Source: an uncultured Roseicyclus sp. (lineage in GTDB: Bacteria; Pseudomonadota; Alphaproteobacteria; Rhodobacterales; Rhodobacteraceae). From it: a stretch of DNA of 64,000 bases. The translations under genes and the position numbers were made by a program. Position 1 is the first letter of the stretch. Each line of letters starts with the position of its first letter. The notes beneath the pieces are model-generated. The model did no database searches. It saw only the letters and a list, made by a program, of their open reading frames with translations, and was not told the origin of the DNA. Positions 55,695 through 64,000 of the stretch are shown piece after piece. The stretch lies in contig CANLLF010000001.1 in NCBI GenBank assembly GCA_947491935.1, positions 248,001 through 312,000 of the forward strand. Direction: 5' to 3'.

Positions 55695-56267
55695 ATGCCC
55701 CGCACCGGTATGATGGCTATACGGAAGGACGCGCTTGTCAACGCAACGATTTCGGAGATCGGTCGCGCGGGCAGCCTGGATGTGACCGTGGGACAGATTG
55801 CCAAGGTCGCGGGCGTCAGCAGCGCATTGGCGCATCACTACTTCGGGTCCAAGGACGATCTTCTTCTGGCCGCAATGCGCGCGATCTTGCGGGAATTCGG
55901 CGCGGCGGCGCGGGCGGAACTGGCCAAAGCCACCACCCCCATGCAGCGTCTGGACGCCATCGCACGGGCCAGCTTTGGCGGCAAGAACTTCAGCCCCGAC
56001 GTCGTGTCGGCCTGGTTGACCTTCTACGTCATGGCGCAACGCGACGCGGAGGCCGCGCGCCTGTTGCGGGTGTATCAGCACCGGTTGGTATCGAACCTGA
56101 CCCACGGGTTAAGGCCGTTAACCTCTGAGCCCCGGCGGATCGCCGAGACCGCCGCCGCGTTGATCGACGGCCTTTATATCCGCCATGCCCTGGCCGAGGT
56201 CGGGCCGCCCGACGGAACGGCCGCCGCCGCCCGTGTCATGGATTATCTGAACGTGGCATTGGCATGA
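55695..56267 (+). CDS. betI: choline-responsive TetR repressor BetI
   Basis: TetR-family regulator (190 aa) with an N-terminal helix-turn-helix (residues 20-60; VTVGQIAKVAGVSSALAHHY) of the BetI subfamily and FGGKNFSP in the ligand-binding domain. It represses the bet genes without choline. The ATG at 55695 follows GGAG; an in-frame start at 55632 lies over the operator. Overlaps betC by four bases. A GTTAA motif copy is inside. Confidence 0.94.
   Translation: MPRTGMMAIRKDALVNATISEIGRAGSLDVTVGQIAKVAGVSSALAHHYFGSKDDLLLAAMRAILREFGAAARAELAKATTPMQRLDAIARASFGGKNFSPDVVSAWLTFYVMAQRDAEAARLLRVYQHRLVSNLTHGLRPLTSEPRRIAETAAALIDGLYIRHALAEVGPPDGTAAAARVMDYLNVALA
56108..56122 (+). repeat. GTTAA-N4-GTTAA motif, copy 3 (within betI)
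   Basis: GTTAAGGCCGTTAAC on the + strand, in the same direction as betI, read as Leu-Arg-Pro-Leu-Thr. Confidence 0.7.
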
Positions 56268-57802
56268 GCAAACCGAACATCCTTATCCTGATGGTGGACC
56301 AATTGAACGGGACGTTGTTCCCCGACGGCCCCGCCGATTGGCTCCACGCGCCCAACCTCAAGGCGCTGGCAGAACGGTCAACCCGGTTTGCCAACAGCTA
56401 CACCGCCTCGCCCCTCTGCGCGCCGGGTCGGGCGTCGTTTATGTCCGGCCAGTTGCCGTCGCGCACGGGTGTCTACGACAATGCCGCCGAGTTCGTGTCC
56501 TCGATCCCGACCTATGCCCACCATCTGCGCCGCGCGGGATATTACACCGCGCTGTCGGGCAAGATGCATTTCGTCGGCCCTGACCAGCTGCACGGCTTCG
56601 AGCAGCGCCTGACCACCGATATCTATCCGGCCGATTTCGGCTGGACGCCCGATTACCGCAAACCGGGTGAGCGGATCGATTGGTGGTATCACAATATGGG
56701 CTCGGTCACCGGCGCGGGCGTGGCCGAGATCACCAACCAGATGGAATATGACGATGCGGTGGCCTTCGAGGCCGAGCAAAAGCTGTATGATCTGTCGCGC
56801 GGTCATGATGACCGGCCCTGGTGCCTGACCGTCAGCTTCACGCATCCCCATGACCCCTATGTCGCGCGCAAGCGGTTTTGGGACCTCTATGAGGAGTGCG
56901 AGCACCTTCTGCCCGAGGTGCCCGACCTTGGCTACGATGCGCAAGACCCTCATTCGCAACGAATTTTCGATGCCAACGATTGGCGTAGCTTCGACATTTC
57001 CGAAGAGGACGTGCAGCGATCCCGCCGCGCCTATTTCGCCAACATCTCCTATCTGGATGAGAAGATCGGCAGCGTGTTGGATGTGCTGAAACGCACGCAG
57101 CAGGACGCCGTCGTGATCTTCGTCTCCGATCATGGCGACATGCTGGGAGAGCGCGGATTGTGGTTCAAGATGACCTTCTTCGAAGGCTCCGCACGCGTGC
57201 CGCTGATGATCTCGGCACCGGGGATGGAACCGGGCTTGGTCACCGATCCTGTCTCCACCATCGATCTGTGCCCCACCCTCTGCGACCTTGCCGGGGTGTC
57301 TATGGCGGAGGTCATGCCGTGGACCGATGGCGAAACGCTGGTGCCGCTCGGCCAAGGGGTTAACCGCGTTAATCCTGTTGCGATGGAATATGCGGCGGAG
57401 GCCTCCCACTCCCCACTTGTTGCGCTCCGCGAGGGCCGCTGGAAATACACCAACTGCGCCATCGACCCCGAGCAACTCTTCGATATGGAGGCCGATCCGC
57501 AGGAGCTTAAGAACCTTGCTGAAGATCCAACCCATGCCGCGACGTTGGAGCGCTTCCGGGTGAAAGCTGCTGCGCGCTGGGACCTTGAGACCTTTGATGC
57601 AGACGTGCGCGAAAGCCAGGCACGCCGCTGGGTCGTTTATGAATCGCTTCGCAACGGCGCCTATTTCCCGTGGGATTTCCAGCCCCTGCGCGACGCCTCC
57701 AACCGCTACATGCGCAATCATATGGATCTCAATATTGTTGAGGAAAATCAACGCTTTCCGCGGGGTGTGCAACCTTGCACACCGCCCAGAGAACAGGACT
57801 AG
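56264..57802 (+). CDS. betC: choline-sulfatase
   Basis: Type I sulfatase (512 aa) hydrolysing choline-O-sulfate to choline and sulfate. The formylglycine motif CAPGR is at residues 52-56; metal ligands include the N-terminal LMVDQLNG and VFVSDHGDMLGERG near 285. The fold and length match rhizobial BetC. It is coupled to betI. Its product choline is oxidised by the next two enzymes. A GTTAA copy lies within. Confidence 0.95.
   Translation: MSKPNILILMVDQLNGTLFPDGPADWLHAPNLKALAERSTRFANSYTASPLCAPGRASFMSGQLPSRTGVYDNAAEFVSSIPTYAHHLRRAGYYTALSGKMHFVGPDQLHGFEQRLTTDIYPADFGWTPDYRKPGERIDWWYHNMGSVTGAGVAEITNQMEYDDAVAFEAEQKLYDLSRGHDDRPWCLTVSFTHPHDPYVARKRFWDLYEECEHLLPEVPDLGYDAQDPHSQRIFDANDWRSFDISEEDVQRSRRAYFANISYLDEKIGSVLDVLKRTQQDAVVIFVSDHGDMLGERGLWFKMTFFEGSARVPLMISAPGMEPGLVTDPVSTIDLCPTLCDLAGVSMAEVMPWTDGETLVPLGQGVNRVNPVAMEYAAEASHSPLVALREGRWKYTNCAIDPEQLFDMEADPQELKNLAEDPTHAATLERFRVKAAARWDLETFDADVRESQARRWVVYESLRNGAYFPWDFQPLRDASNRYMRNHMDLNIVEENQRFPRGVQPCTPPREQD
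57359..57373 (+). repeat. GTTAA-N4-GTTAA motif, copy 4 (within betC)
   Basis: GTTAACCGCGTTAAT on the + strand, read as Val-Asn-Arg-Val-Asn in betC. Confidence 0.7.
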
Positions 57803-57808
57803 GCCGCC

Positions 57809-59254
57809 ATGCAACCTACCGCCTCCCACTACGTCAACGGCGCCTATCTGGAAGACGATGCAGGCGCCGAGATCCCCGTGATCTTCCCCGCCACGGGTGA
57901 GCAGATCGCACTGGTTCACGAAGCCACGCCCGCCGTGATCGAAGCAGCGCTGGCCTCGGCCAAGGCCGCGCAGGCAGACTGGGCGGCGATGGTGCCCGTT
58001 GAACGTGGCCGCATCCTGCGCCGCGCTGCCGACATCATGCGTGAGCGGAACCGGGAGCTGTCCGAGCTTGAAACCCTCGACACCGGCAAACCCATCCAGG
58101 AAACGTTGGTGGCGGACGCGACTTCCGCCGCTGACGCGCTGGAGTATTTCGGTGGTTTGGCCGCGACACTGACCGGAGAACACGTGCCCCTTGGCGGCGA
58201 TTGGGCCTATACGATGCGGGTGCCGCTCGGCGTGTGCGTGGGGATCGGCGCGTGGAACTACCCCACCCAGATCGCGGCATGGAAAGGCGCCCCTGCGCTG
58301 GCGTGCGGCAACACGATGATCTTCAAGCCGTCTGAACAAACGCCGCTCTGCGCCCTCAAAGTGGCCGAAATCCTGACCGAGGCCGGAGCACCTCCGGGTG
58401 TCTACAACGTCATTCAAGGCGCTGGGACGGTTGGGAAATCTCTGGTGGAGGATCCCCGCACGGCCAAAGTCTCCCTCACAGGCTCGGCGGCGACGGGAAA
58501 AAAGGTTTACGCCGCTGCAGCCGCGCAGATGAAGCATGCAACGATGGAATTGGGTGGGAAATCGCCTTTGATCATCTTTGATGATGCCGATCTCGAATCT
58601 GCCGTCTCCGCCGCGATCAACGCCAATTTCTACGCCTCCGGGCAGGTTTGTTCCAACGGCACCCGGGTGTTTGTTCAGAACGATATCAAGGAGGCATTCC
58701 TGTCGCGGCTGGCCGAACGCACCGCGCAAGCCATCATTGGCGATCCGCGTGATGAGGCGACGAATTTCGGCCCCATGGTAAGTGAAGAACAGCTCGCAAT
58801 CACATGTTCCTTCATCGAAAAGGGCCTGTCCGAAGGCGCGCGGCTAATTCATGGTGGCAAACGGCTGGATCAGCCCGGCTGCTATATCGAGCCCACGATC
58901 TTCGCCGACGTGACCGATGACATGACCATCGCACGGGAGGAGATCTTTGGCCCGGTCATGTCCGTTTTGGATTTTGACACCGAGGACGAGGTGCTGATCC
59001 GCGCCAACGCCACCGAACTCGGCCTGTCCGGGGCCGTCTTCACCGCCGACCTGACCCGCGCGCACCGCGTTGTCCACGCCATCGATGCCGGGTCCGTTTG
59101 GATCAATCAATACAATCTCACCCCCGTCGAAGTCCCGTTCGGCGGCATGAAAGGCTCAGGCGTGGGGCGCGAAAACTCCAGGGCGGCCATCGAGCATTAT
59201 TCGCAACTCAAGACCGTGTATGTCGGCATGTCCCCGGTGGAGGCCGCATTCTGA
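57809..59254 (+). CDS. betB: betaine aldehyde dehydrogenase
   Basis: NAD-dependent aldehyde dehydrogenase (481 aa) oxidising betaine aldehyde to glycine betaine. Catalytic Glu in [12 protein letters not shown] near 249 and catalytic Cys in [12 protein letters not shown] near 282. The N-terminal FPATGEQIA and [19 protein letters not shown] are typical of BetB. It follows betC by six bases and overlaps betA by one base. Confidence 0.95.
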   Translation: MQPTASHYVNGAYLEDDAGAEIPVIFPATGEQIALVHEATPAVIEAALASAKAAQADWAAMVPVERGRILRRAADIMRERNRELSELETLDTGKPIQETLVADATSAADALEYFGGLAATLTGEHVPLGGDWAYTMRVPLGVCVGIGAWNYPTQIAAWKGAPALACGNTMIFKPSEQTPLCALKVAEILTEAGAPPGVYNVIQGAGTVGKSLVEDPRTAKVSLTGSAATGKKVYAAAAAQMKHATMELGGKSPLIIFDDADLESAVSAAINANFYASGQVCSNGTRVFVQNDIKEAFLSRLAERTAQAIIGDPRDEATNFGPMVSEEQLAITCSFIEKGLSEGARLIHGGKRLDQPGCYIEPTIFADVTDDMTIAREEIFGPVMSVLDFDTEDEVLIRANATELGLSGAVFTADLTRAHRVVHAIDAGSVWINQYNLTPVEVPFGGMKGSGVGRENSRAAIEHYSQLKTVYVGMSPVEAAF

Positions 59255-60924
59255 TGGAAGCCGATTACATCATCGTCGGTGCAGGCTCTGCAGGCTGTGC
59301 AATGGCTTACCGTCTGTCCGAGGCGGGAAAATCCGTGCTGGTCATCGAACATGGCGGATCCGACTGGGGGCCGTTCATCAATATGCCCGCCGCGCTCAGC
59401 TATCCGATGGGTATGAGACGGTACGATTGGGGCTATGTGACGGAGCCCGAACCGCACATGAACAACCGCGTCATGGCCTGCCCGCGCGGTAAAGTCATCG
59501 GCGGGTCCAGCTCCATCAACGGCATGATTTATGTCCGCGGCCACGCCCGCGACTTCGACACATGGGCTGACATGGGTGCAGACGGTTGGTCCTACGCAGA
59601 CGTTCTGCCCTATTTCAAACGGGCGGAAACCTGGCACGGCGATGCGGGTGATCCAGCCTTTCGCGGCCATGACGGCCCGGTACATGTCACCCGTGGCCCT
59701 CGTAAAAACCCTCTGTATCAAGCCTTTATCGATGCGGGAGTTGCTGCGGGATATGGCGCAACCGATGATTACAATGGCCATCGCCAGGAAGGGTTTGGCG
59801 CGTTTGAGATGACGATCTGGCAAGGCAAGCGCTGGTCCGCGGCCTCCGCCTACCTCAAGCCGGCGCTTCGACGCCCCAACTGCGATATGGTGAAGGGCTT
59901 GGTCGAAAAGATCGAGATCACGGAAGGGCGTGCCACCGGCGTGCGACTTGCCGGTGGTCAACTGGTCCGTGCCCGGGCAGAGGTTATCTTGAGTGCCGGT
60001 GCGATCAATTCACCTAAAATTTTAATGCTTAGTGGAATTGGGCCGGCTAACCATCTGGCGGATCACGGCATTTCCATGATCGCGGATCGCGCTGGCGTGG
60101 GCCAAAACCTCCAGGACCACCTGGAATTGTACGTTCAGTTCGCGGCCTCAAAGCCCGTTTCGATCGCACCTTATTGGTCGCTCTGGGGCAAGGCCCTCGT
60201 TGGCGCGCAATGGCTCTTCACGAAGACCGGTCTGGGCGCGTCGAACAACTTCGAGGCCTGCGGGTTCATCAGGTCGAAGAACGGTGTGGAATACCCTGAT
60301 ATTCAATATCATTTTCTCCCAATCGCGGTACGGTACGACGGCAAGACCCCGCCGGGCGGGCACGGGTTCCAGGCCCATACGGGCCCCATGCGGTCACCCT
60401 CGCGCGGGGATATCACCTTGCGCAGCGCCGATCCCGCCGACGCGCCTCGTATCCGCTTCAACTACATGTCGACCGAGCAGGACTGGCAGGATTTCCGCCG
60501 CGCCATCCGTTTGACTCGCGAAATTATGGCGACGGATCCTATCGCGCAATATGTCGACCATGAGATCCAGCCTGGCGACGCGGCGCAAGATGACGATGCC
60601 ATCGACGCCGTGATCCGGGAACACGCCGAAAGTGCGTATCACCCCTGCGGCACAGCACGAATGGGGCAGCGTGACGATCCAAACGCCGTTGTGGACCCCG
60701 AGAACCGAGTGATCGGCGTCGACGGGTTGCGCCTTGCCGATAGTTCAATTTTCCCTTTGATCCCAAATGGTAATCTGAATGCGCCGTCGATCATGGTCGG
60801 TGAAAAAGCCGCCGACCATATCCTTGGACGTCGCCTTGCGCCAGAAAATCTACGGCCCTGGATCGCGCCAGATTGGCGGAATGCGCAGCGCGAAGCCTAT
60901 GCCCTGGCGGACGCGGCCGAATAG
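59254..60924 (+). CDS. betA: choline dehydrogenase
   Basis: GMC-family FAD oxidoreductase (556 aa) oxidising choline to betaine aldehyde at the membrane. FAD motif [18 protein letters not shown] (residues 4-21), GMC signatures [18 protein letters not shown] near 78 and catalytic HPCGTARMG near 465. The ATG at 59254 shares its A with the betB stop (TGATG). Last gene of betICBA. Confidence 0.96.
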   Translation: MEADYIIVGAGSAGCAMAYRLSEAGKSVLVIEHGGSDWGPFINMPAALSYPMGMRRYDWGYVTEPEPHMNNRVMACPRGKVIGGSSSINGMIYVRGHARDFDTWADMGADGWSYADVLPYFKRAETWHGDAGDPAFRGHDGPVHVTRGPRKNPLYQAFIDAGVAAGYGATDDYNGHRQEGFGAFEMTIWQGKRWSAASAYLKPALRRPNCDMVKGLVEKIEITEGRATGVRLAGGQLVRARAEVILSAGAINSPKILMLSGIGPANHLADHGISMIADRAGVGQNLQDHLELYVQFAASKPVSIAPYWSLWGKALVGAQWLFTKTGLGASNNFEACGFIRSKNGVEYPDIQYHFLPIAVRYDGKTPPGGHGFQAHTGPMRSPSRGDITLRSADPADAPRIRFNYMSTEQDWQDFRRAIRLTREIMATDPIAQYVDHEIQPGDAAQDDDAIDAVIREHAESAYHPCGTARMGQRDDPNAVVDPENRVIGVDGLRLADSSIFPLIPNGNLNAPSIMVGEKAADHILGRRLAPENLRPWIAPDWRNAQREAYALADAAE

Positions 60925-60926
60925 GG

Positions 60927-62141
60927 CTAATCGCCGATCAAAAGCACCCGGCCGAACGGGGTTTCTGGTGCGCTGCGTCCGGGCACGGCCCACAAAACCG
61001 GAAAGGATGGGGCCGGGCCAAACGGCGCGTCGAGATCCGTCAGCATGATGAGGATCGAGGGCTGGAGACGGGCAGCAGCCTCCATGACCGGCGCAAAATC
61101 CGTGCCACCGCCCGTCCGTAAATCTGCCCCGGTCAGAGACCACGATCCGGCCCCCAATTGCCGCTGCTCGTGAACGTCCTCATCGAAAGCCAAAAGGTGG
61201 GCTTCGGCTCCGGTTCGTCGGCTAACGCCCTCTGCTTCGGCGGAAAAAAGGGCGAGTGTCATTGGGTCGATGGAACTGCTTGTATCGAGACCAATCGCCA
61301 CCCGGGGCCGCCGGGCATCACGGGCGCGGCCAGGCTCGAACACCGGTTCCTGAGCACCGCGCGCCATGGCATCGGCAAGCATGGCCACCCATCTTCCCGC
61401 GGGACGGCGATGCGAGCGTGTTGGCGTATCGGACAAAGCGCGCGCCAGAATCCCGCGAAGCTGAACTTCCCATGGCACGGCGGCCGGCGACAGGTCGGTC
61501 AGGATCGCGCCCAATCGCCCGATGCCGGTGCCCGCCTTACGGCCCGCCTCCAGCGCGCGGATCAACTGATTGCGCCAGTCGGCAGCGGATTGCTCTTCGC
61601 CGTCCTGGTCTGCCTCCCCCAGTTCCAGATCGCGAGCAAAGCCCTTCTTGGCGCCAAAATCCCGAGCCTTTTCCGCACGCTGCGAGTCAGCGTGCAGGAA
61701 CATGGCAAGACGATCTGTGTCCCATTCACCCAAGGCAGCCACGGGAGATCGTGCAGCATGGTCAAGCTCCGACAGCAGATCCATCAGCAAAATGGCCGGA
61801 CGCGGCAATGCATGCCCAGCCAACAGAAGGGTTTCGTTGATGATACCATCCGCCGCCAAGCCATAGAGCGACGGGTCGAACCGGTCGCCCAAACGCTCGG
61901 CAATCGCGGCTTGCCTGTTCGAATGCCTGAGCGCCACATGCAAGACATGGTGGGCAACCATCCCCACCTGTTCAGCTAATCCCAGCGACGCGAAGATCGG
62001 CCCGTAAATGGTTGTATTCCCATGCGTTCGCGTTTCTCCCCGCCCATCGCGATGCCGACACCAGAGGGCCAGGACGGCAAGCGCGGGGTCGGTGTCCCCC
62101 AGATGCGCAAGTGCAAGCGCCGCCCGCTCCGAATGGCTCAA
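60927..62141 (-). CDS. VWA-domain protein, metallopeptidase-like N-terminus (DUF2201-type)
   Basis: A protein of about 404 residues. The C-terminal half has a von Willebrand factor A domain with a MIDAS motif (DTSSSIDP near 280, GGGTDFAPV, and LTDLDAPFG). The N-terminal half has HVLHVALRH, a putative zinc-peptidase-like motif lacking the usual HEXXH. The start is taken as the TTG at 62141, giving a four-base overlap with the AAA+ gene (TTGA); a longer frame to 62213 is less likely. The VWA-AAA+ pairing is common in assembly/chaperone systems. Confidence 0.82.
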   Translation of the reverse strand: MSHSERAALALAHLGDTDPALAVLALWCRHRDGRGETRTHGNTTIYGPIFASLGLAEQVGMVAHHVLHVALRHSNRQAAIAERLGDRFDPSLYGLAADGIINETLLLAGHALPRPAILLMDLLSELDHAARSPVAALGEWDTDRLAMFLHADSQRAEKARDFGAKKGFARDLELGEADQDGEEQSAADWRNQLIRALEAGRKAGTGIGRLGAILTDLSPAAVPWEVQLRGILARALSDTPTRSHRRPAGRWVAMLADAMARGAQEPVFEPGRARDARRPRVAIGLDTSSSIDPMTLALFSAEAEGVSRRTGAEAHLLAFDEDVHEQRQLGAGSWSLTGADLRTGGGTDFAPVMEAAARLQPSILIMLTDLDAPFGPAPSFPVLWAVPGRSAPETPFGRVLLIGD

Positions 62142-63232
62142 GGCAGGCCCGCCGCTGCACGTGTTTGCGCGTATTCTGCGTAGGCGTCGGATCCGACAAA
62201 CGCGTCCTGCCATCCCTTTTCCATCGCGCGCCCGATCAGCAGTTCAAACCCAAAGGTCCTTAGTTCCGCCAACGGCAACCCCAATCGCTCCAACCTGTTC
62301 AAATCCGCGAGAATCTCAATGGCGGCCGGCATCCTGGTCCGATCAACTGCACCGATCAGCCCATAGGTTAATGCCGTTAACCCATGCAACGTTTGCGGAT
62401 ACATCGCCGCGCGGTCCGCGCGCGATGCGTCCAACATCGCATCGACCTGAACACTCGCCACGATCTCATCGGCAATCAGCGCGAATTCCGCGGCGGCCGC
62501 CTCCCCCACGGTCCCTGCAATCATGACCTGCCGCGCGGCTCGATCCGAAATCGTTTTCATGATCGCGCTGACGCGGGCCCAGGCGCGGGGCGTACAGGCC
62601 ACCGCTTCACCGCGGCGCAGCGCCTCTTCCGTGGTCTCCAGAAGATCCGGGCGTGTCCGCAGAAACGCCGCTACCGTGGGATGGATTTCCGCCGCTGGCG
62701 CATAGTTCTTTAGCCAATCATCGGCGTTGGCCCGGACAATCATGTGGATCAGCCGGTCAGAGAGCGCCGTGCCCATCTCGTAGGCGACCGCACCATCTTC
62801 CACCATATTGCCCGCCGCAATGACCATCACCTGATCCGGCAGCATGTGGCGACCGATGCGGCGTTCCTGAAGCAGCCCATATACGGTCGGTTGCAGCGAC
62901 GGTGCCGCGGCCGTTAACTCATCAAGAAAAAGGATGGCGGGGGCCTCGGAATCCGGCAAATCCTCCGGTCGATACCAGACGGTCTTGCCCGCATCGTGAT
63001 CATAAAACGGCAAACCGCGCAAATCCTGCGGCTCAATCGTGGTGAGGCGGAGATCGAATAACTCCGCCCCGATCTCCCGGCTAAGCTGCTGGACAATATC
63101 GGTCTTTCCAACGCCAGGCCGCCCGTGCAGCATCCAGCTTGCCGTCATGTCACCGGCCAATTGTGCGTTCCACCCGGCCCGGAGCACGCGCAGGGCCTCA
63201 CCCGCCGACACCTTTGTTACATTGATCGCCAT
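62138..63232 (-). CDS. MoxR-type AAA+ ATPase
   Basis: AAA+ ATPase (364 aa) of the MoxR group. Walker A GRPGVGKT (residues 38-45), Walker B ILFLDELTAA near 100, sensor 1 MVIAAGNMVEDGAV near 130. MoxR proteins work with VWA partners to mature or assemble complexes. Overlaps the VWA gene. Two GTTAA motif sites are in this and the following gene. Confidence 0.88.
   Translation of the reverse strand: MAINVTKVSAGEALRVLRAGWNAQLAGDMTASWMLHGRPGVGKTDIVQQLSREIGAELFDLRLTTIEPQDLRGLPFYDHDAGKTVWYRPEDLPDSEAPAILFLDELTAAAPSLQPTVYGLLQERRIGRHMLPDQVMVIAAGNMVEDGAVAYEMGTALSDRLIHMIVRANADDWLKNYAPAAEIHPTVAAFLRTRPDLLETTEEALRRGEAVACTPRAWARVSAIMKTISDRAARQVMIAGTVGEAAAAEFALIADEIVASVQVDAMLDASRADRAAMYPQTLHGLTALTYGLIGAVDRTRMPAAIEILADLNRLERLGLPLAELRTFGFELLIGRAMEKGWQDAFVGSDAYAEYAQTRAAAGLP
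62367..62381 (+). repeat. GTTAA-N4-GTTAA motif, copy 5 (within the AAA+ gene)
   Basis: GTTAATGCCGTTAAC on the + strand, antisense to the AAA+ gene where it falls on Leu-Thr-Ala-Leu-Thr codons. Confidence 0.7.
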
Positions 63233-63235
63233 CGC

Positions 63236-63922
63236 TCAGGCCTCCGCCACGTGATGATCCATCCAGGCCGCCAATCGGGCATGGGCCGATACGCCCGCCG
63301 CTTCGACCCGAACCTCCCGCATCATCGTGTCCAACCTCAAATTGGCGCGGTGAAAGTCCCGTTCCGTCACGGTGTCGTCGAACAATGTGAACAAGATGTC
63401 GCGGTCTCCCTCATCCAGGTCCAGGACGTGGGGGGATGGCTCCGCCGATTGCACGGAGACAAGCGTTAATGGCGTTAACCGTGCGAGTTCTGATTGCTCC
63501 GTGAACAAAAGCAGTTCGCCCGCCTCAATCCCGCGGCGCGCTGCAATCCTGCGCAAGGCGGCCTTGGCTCGAAATGAGACCGCATCGATGATCCGCTCGG
63601 CCTCAGCCTCATCCATCAATCGCTCCCGTGCCTTGTCCGACAATCGAAGGACCTTCAACTCGACGACACCGATCAGCAGGACCATCGCCAGCGGCGCTTG
63701 TGTCACCGGGAGGGCCAGATCGCGGGAAAACAACAAGACGATCACGAACGGCAACAACGCTGTCAGATATCGCAGCAACTGCACTTCAACGAGCAACCGC
63801 GCCCAGAGCCCCACGCTCCCGCCGCGCGGGATAACCTGCACCCGTCCAAAGATTTTTTTGGGAAGAGACCGGGTTTCAAGAACGCCGGGATTGCGCAAGG
63901 TCTCGGGGGAAAGAACGAACAT
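63236..63922 (-). CDS. membrane protein upstream of the MoxR ATPase
   Basis: A 228-residue protein with two strong hydrophobic helices near residues 45-90 and a soluble C-terminal half. The ATG at 63922 is chosen because GC at third positions drops upstream; the frame stays open to the window edge, so a longer start cannot be excluded. It is three bases from the AAA+ gene, so it belongs to the same operon and may tether the MoxR-VWA pair to the membrane. Family not recognised. Confidence 0.6.
   Translation of the reverse strand: MFVLSPETLRNPGVLETRSLPKKIFGRVQVIPRGGSVGLWARLLVEVQLLRYLTALLPFVIVLLFSRDLALPVTQAPLAMVLLIGVVELKVLRLSDKARERLMDEAEAERIIDAVSFRAKAALRRIAARRGIEAGELLLFTEQSELARLTPLTLVSVQSAEPSPHVLDLDEGDRDILFTLFDDTVTERDFHRANLRLDTMMREVRVEAAGVSAHARLAAWMDHHVAEA
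63465..63479 (+). repeat. GTTAA-N4-GTTAA motif, copy 6 (within the terminal gene)
   Basis: GTTAATGGCGTTAAC on the + strand, antisense to the gene, falling on Leu-Thr-Pro-Leu-Thr codons. Confidence 0.7.
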
Positions 63923-64000
63923 GCAGGCTTTCTTCGTTGCGTCATCTCGGGCACAGATAAAGATAACCATAGCGCCAATCGATGCGGCGCCAAACGCAAC

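Noticed and set aside
56378-58729. A 783-codon frame on the minus strand
   Set aside because: It is antisense to betC and betB, which carry clear catalytic motifs; high GC leaves long open antisense frames.
45207-63479. The GTTAA motif as CtrA boxes
   Set aside because: CtrA needs TTAA-N7-TTAA; here the spacing is N5 in all six copies, and all are inside genes.

Overview
The window reads as chromosomal DNA of a marine alphaproteobacterium of the order Rhodobacterales (Roseobacter group) able to make a photosynthetic antenna. The main evidence is a pucBAC light-harvesting operon with two PpsR-type operators, high GC, a dense gene layout with many 4-base ATGA overlaps, the order dgt-argS-SPOR-nagZ-scpA-scpB, and a complete choline/choline-sulfate to glycine-betaine locus. 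The assignment rests on gene content and familiarity with the families; no database search was run.

Layout. 1-2530: end of a polyamine/spermidine-type ABC importer (ATPase cut by the window edge, two permeases). 2774-5764: a beta-hydroxyacid dehydrogenase and a BCCT osmolyte transporter. 5990-9237: a coupled four-gene unit (Tat-exported FAD oxidase plus three membrane or anchored proteins of unknown role) behind a TetR-like palindrome. 9234-12135: arginase and ornithine cyclodeaminase, divergent from an Lrp/AsnC regulator and a DUF1801 gene. 12328-15528: katG divergent from oxyR. 15525-18467: the puc operon with a fourth unknown gene. 18749-22447: an NTF2-FMO flavin monooxygenase and an AcoR-like regulator with an eroded ATPase. 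22947-29189: glycosyltransferases and a double methyltransferase. 29190-35255: lower-GC region with small secreted proteins, short repeats and an orphan winged-helix/TPR regulator. 35256-36112: tRNA-Leu(UAG) and a Hint-fold protein. 36239-39993: nnrD, then the nitrogen pair glnB-glnA behind an NtrC-like site. 40146-49074: housekeeping (scpB, scpA, nagZ, SPOR protein, argS, dgt, an IscA-type protein) with small secreted proteins between them. 49141-51401: a translationally coupled acyl-CoA dehydrogenase pair. 51499-60924: choline uptake (choV, choW, choX) and betI-betC-betB-betA. 60927-64000: VWA protein, MoxR-type AAA+ ATPase and a membrane protein.

How the genes fit together: choline or choline sulfate is imported by ChoXWV, desulfated by BetC and oxidised by BetA and BetB to glycine betaine under BetI control, with the BCCT carrier as another likely osmolyte route. 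GlnB and GlnA form the nitrogen sensing and assimilation core. KatG and OxyR handle peroxide. LH2 expression is predicted to be repressed by PpsR under oxygen.

Most unusual observations: (1) six copies of an oriented motif GTTAA-N4-GTTAA, all on the + strand, all inside genes and all in the right-hand 19 kb, read in different frames and so apparently kept at the DNA level; (2) an LH2 alpha subunit with Phe44-Leu45 (blue-shift signature) and a 70-residue tail; (3) an AcoR-like regulator lacking the GAFTGA loop and the Walker B acidic residues; (4) the uncharacterised four-gene FAD-oxidase unit.
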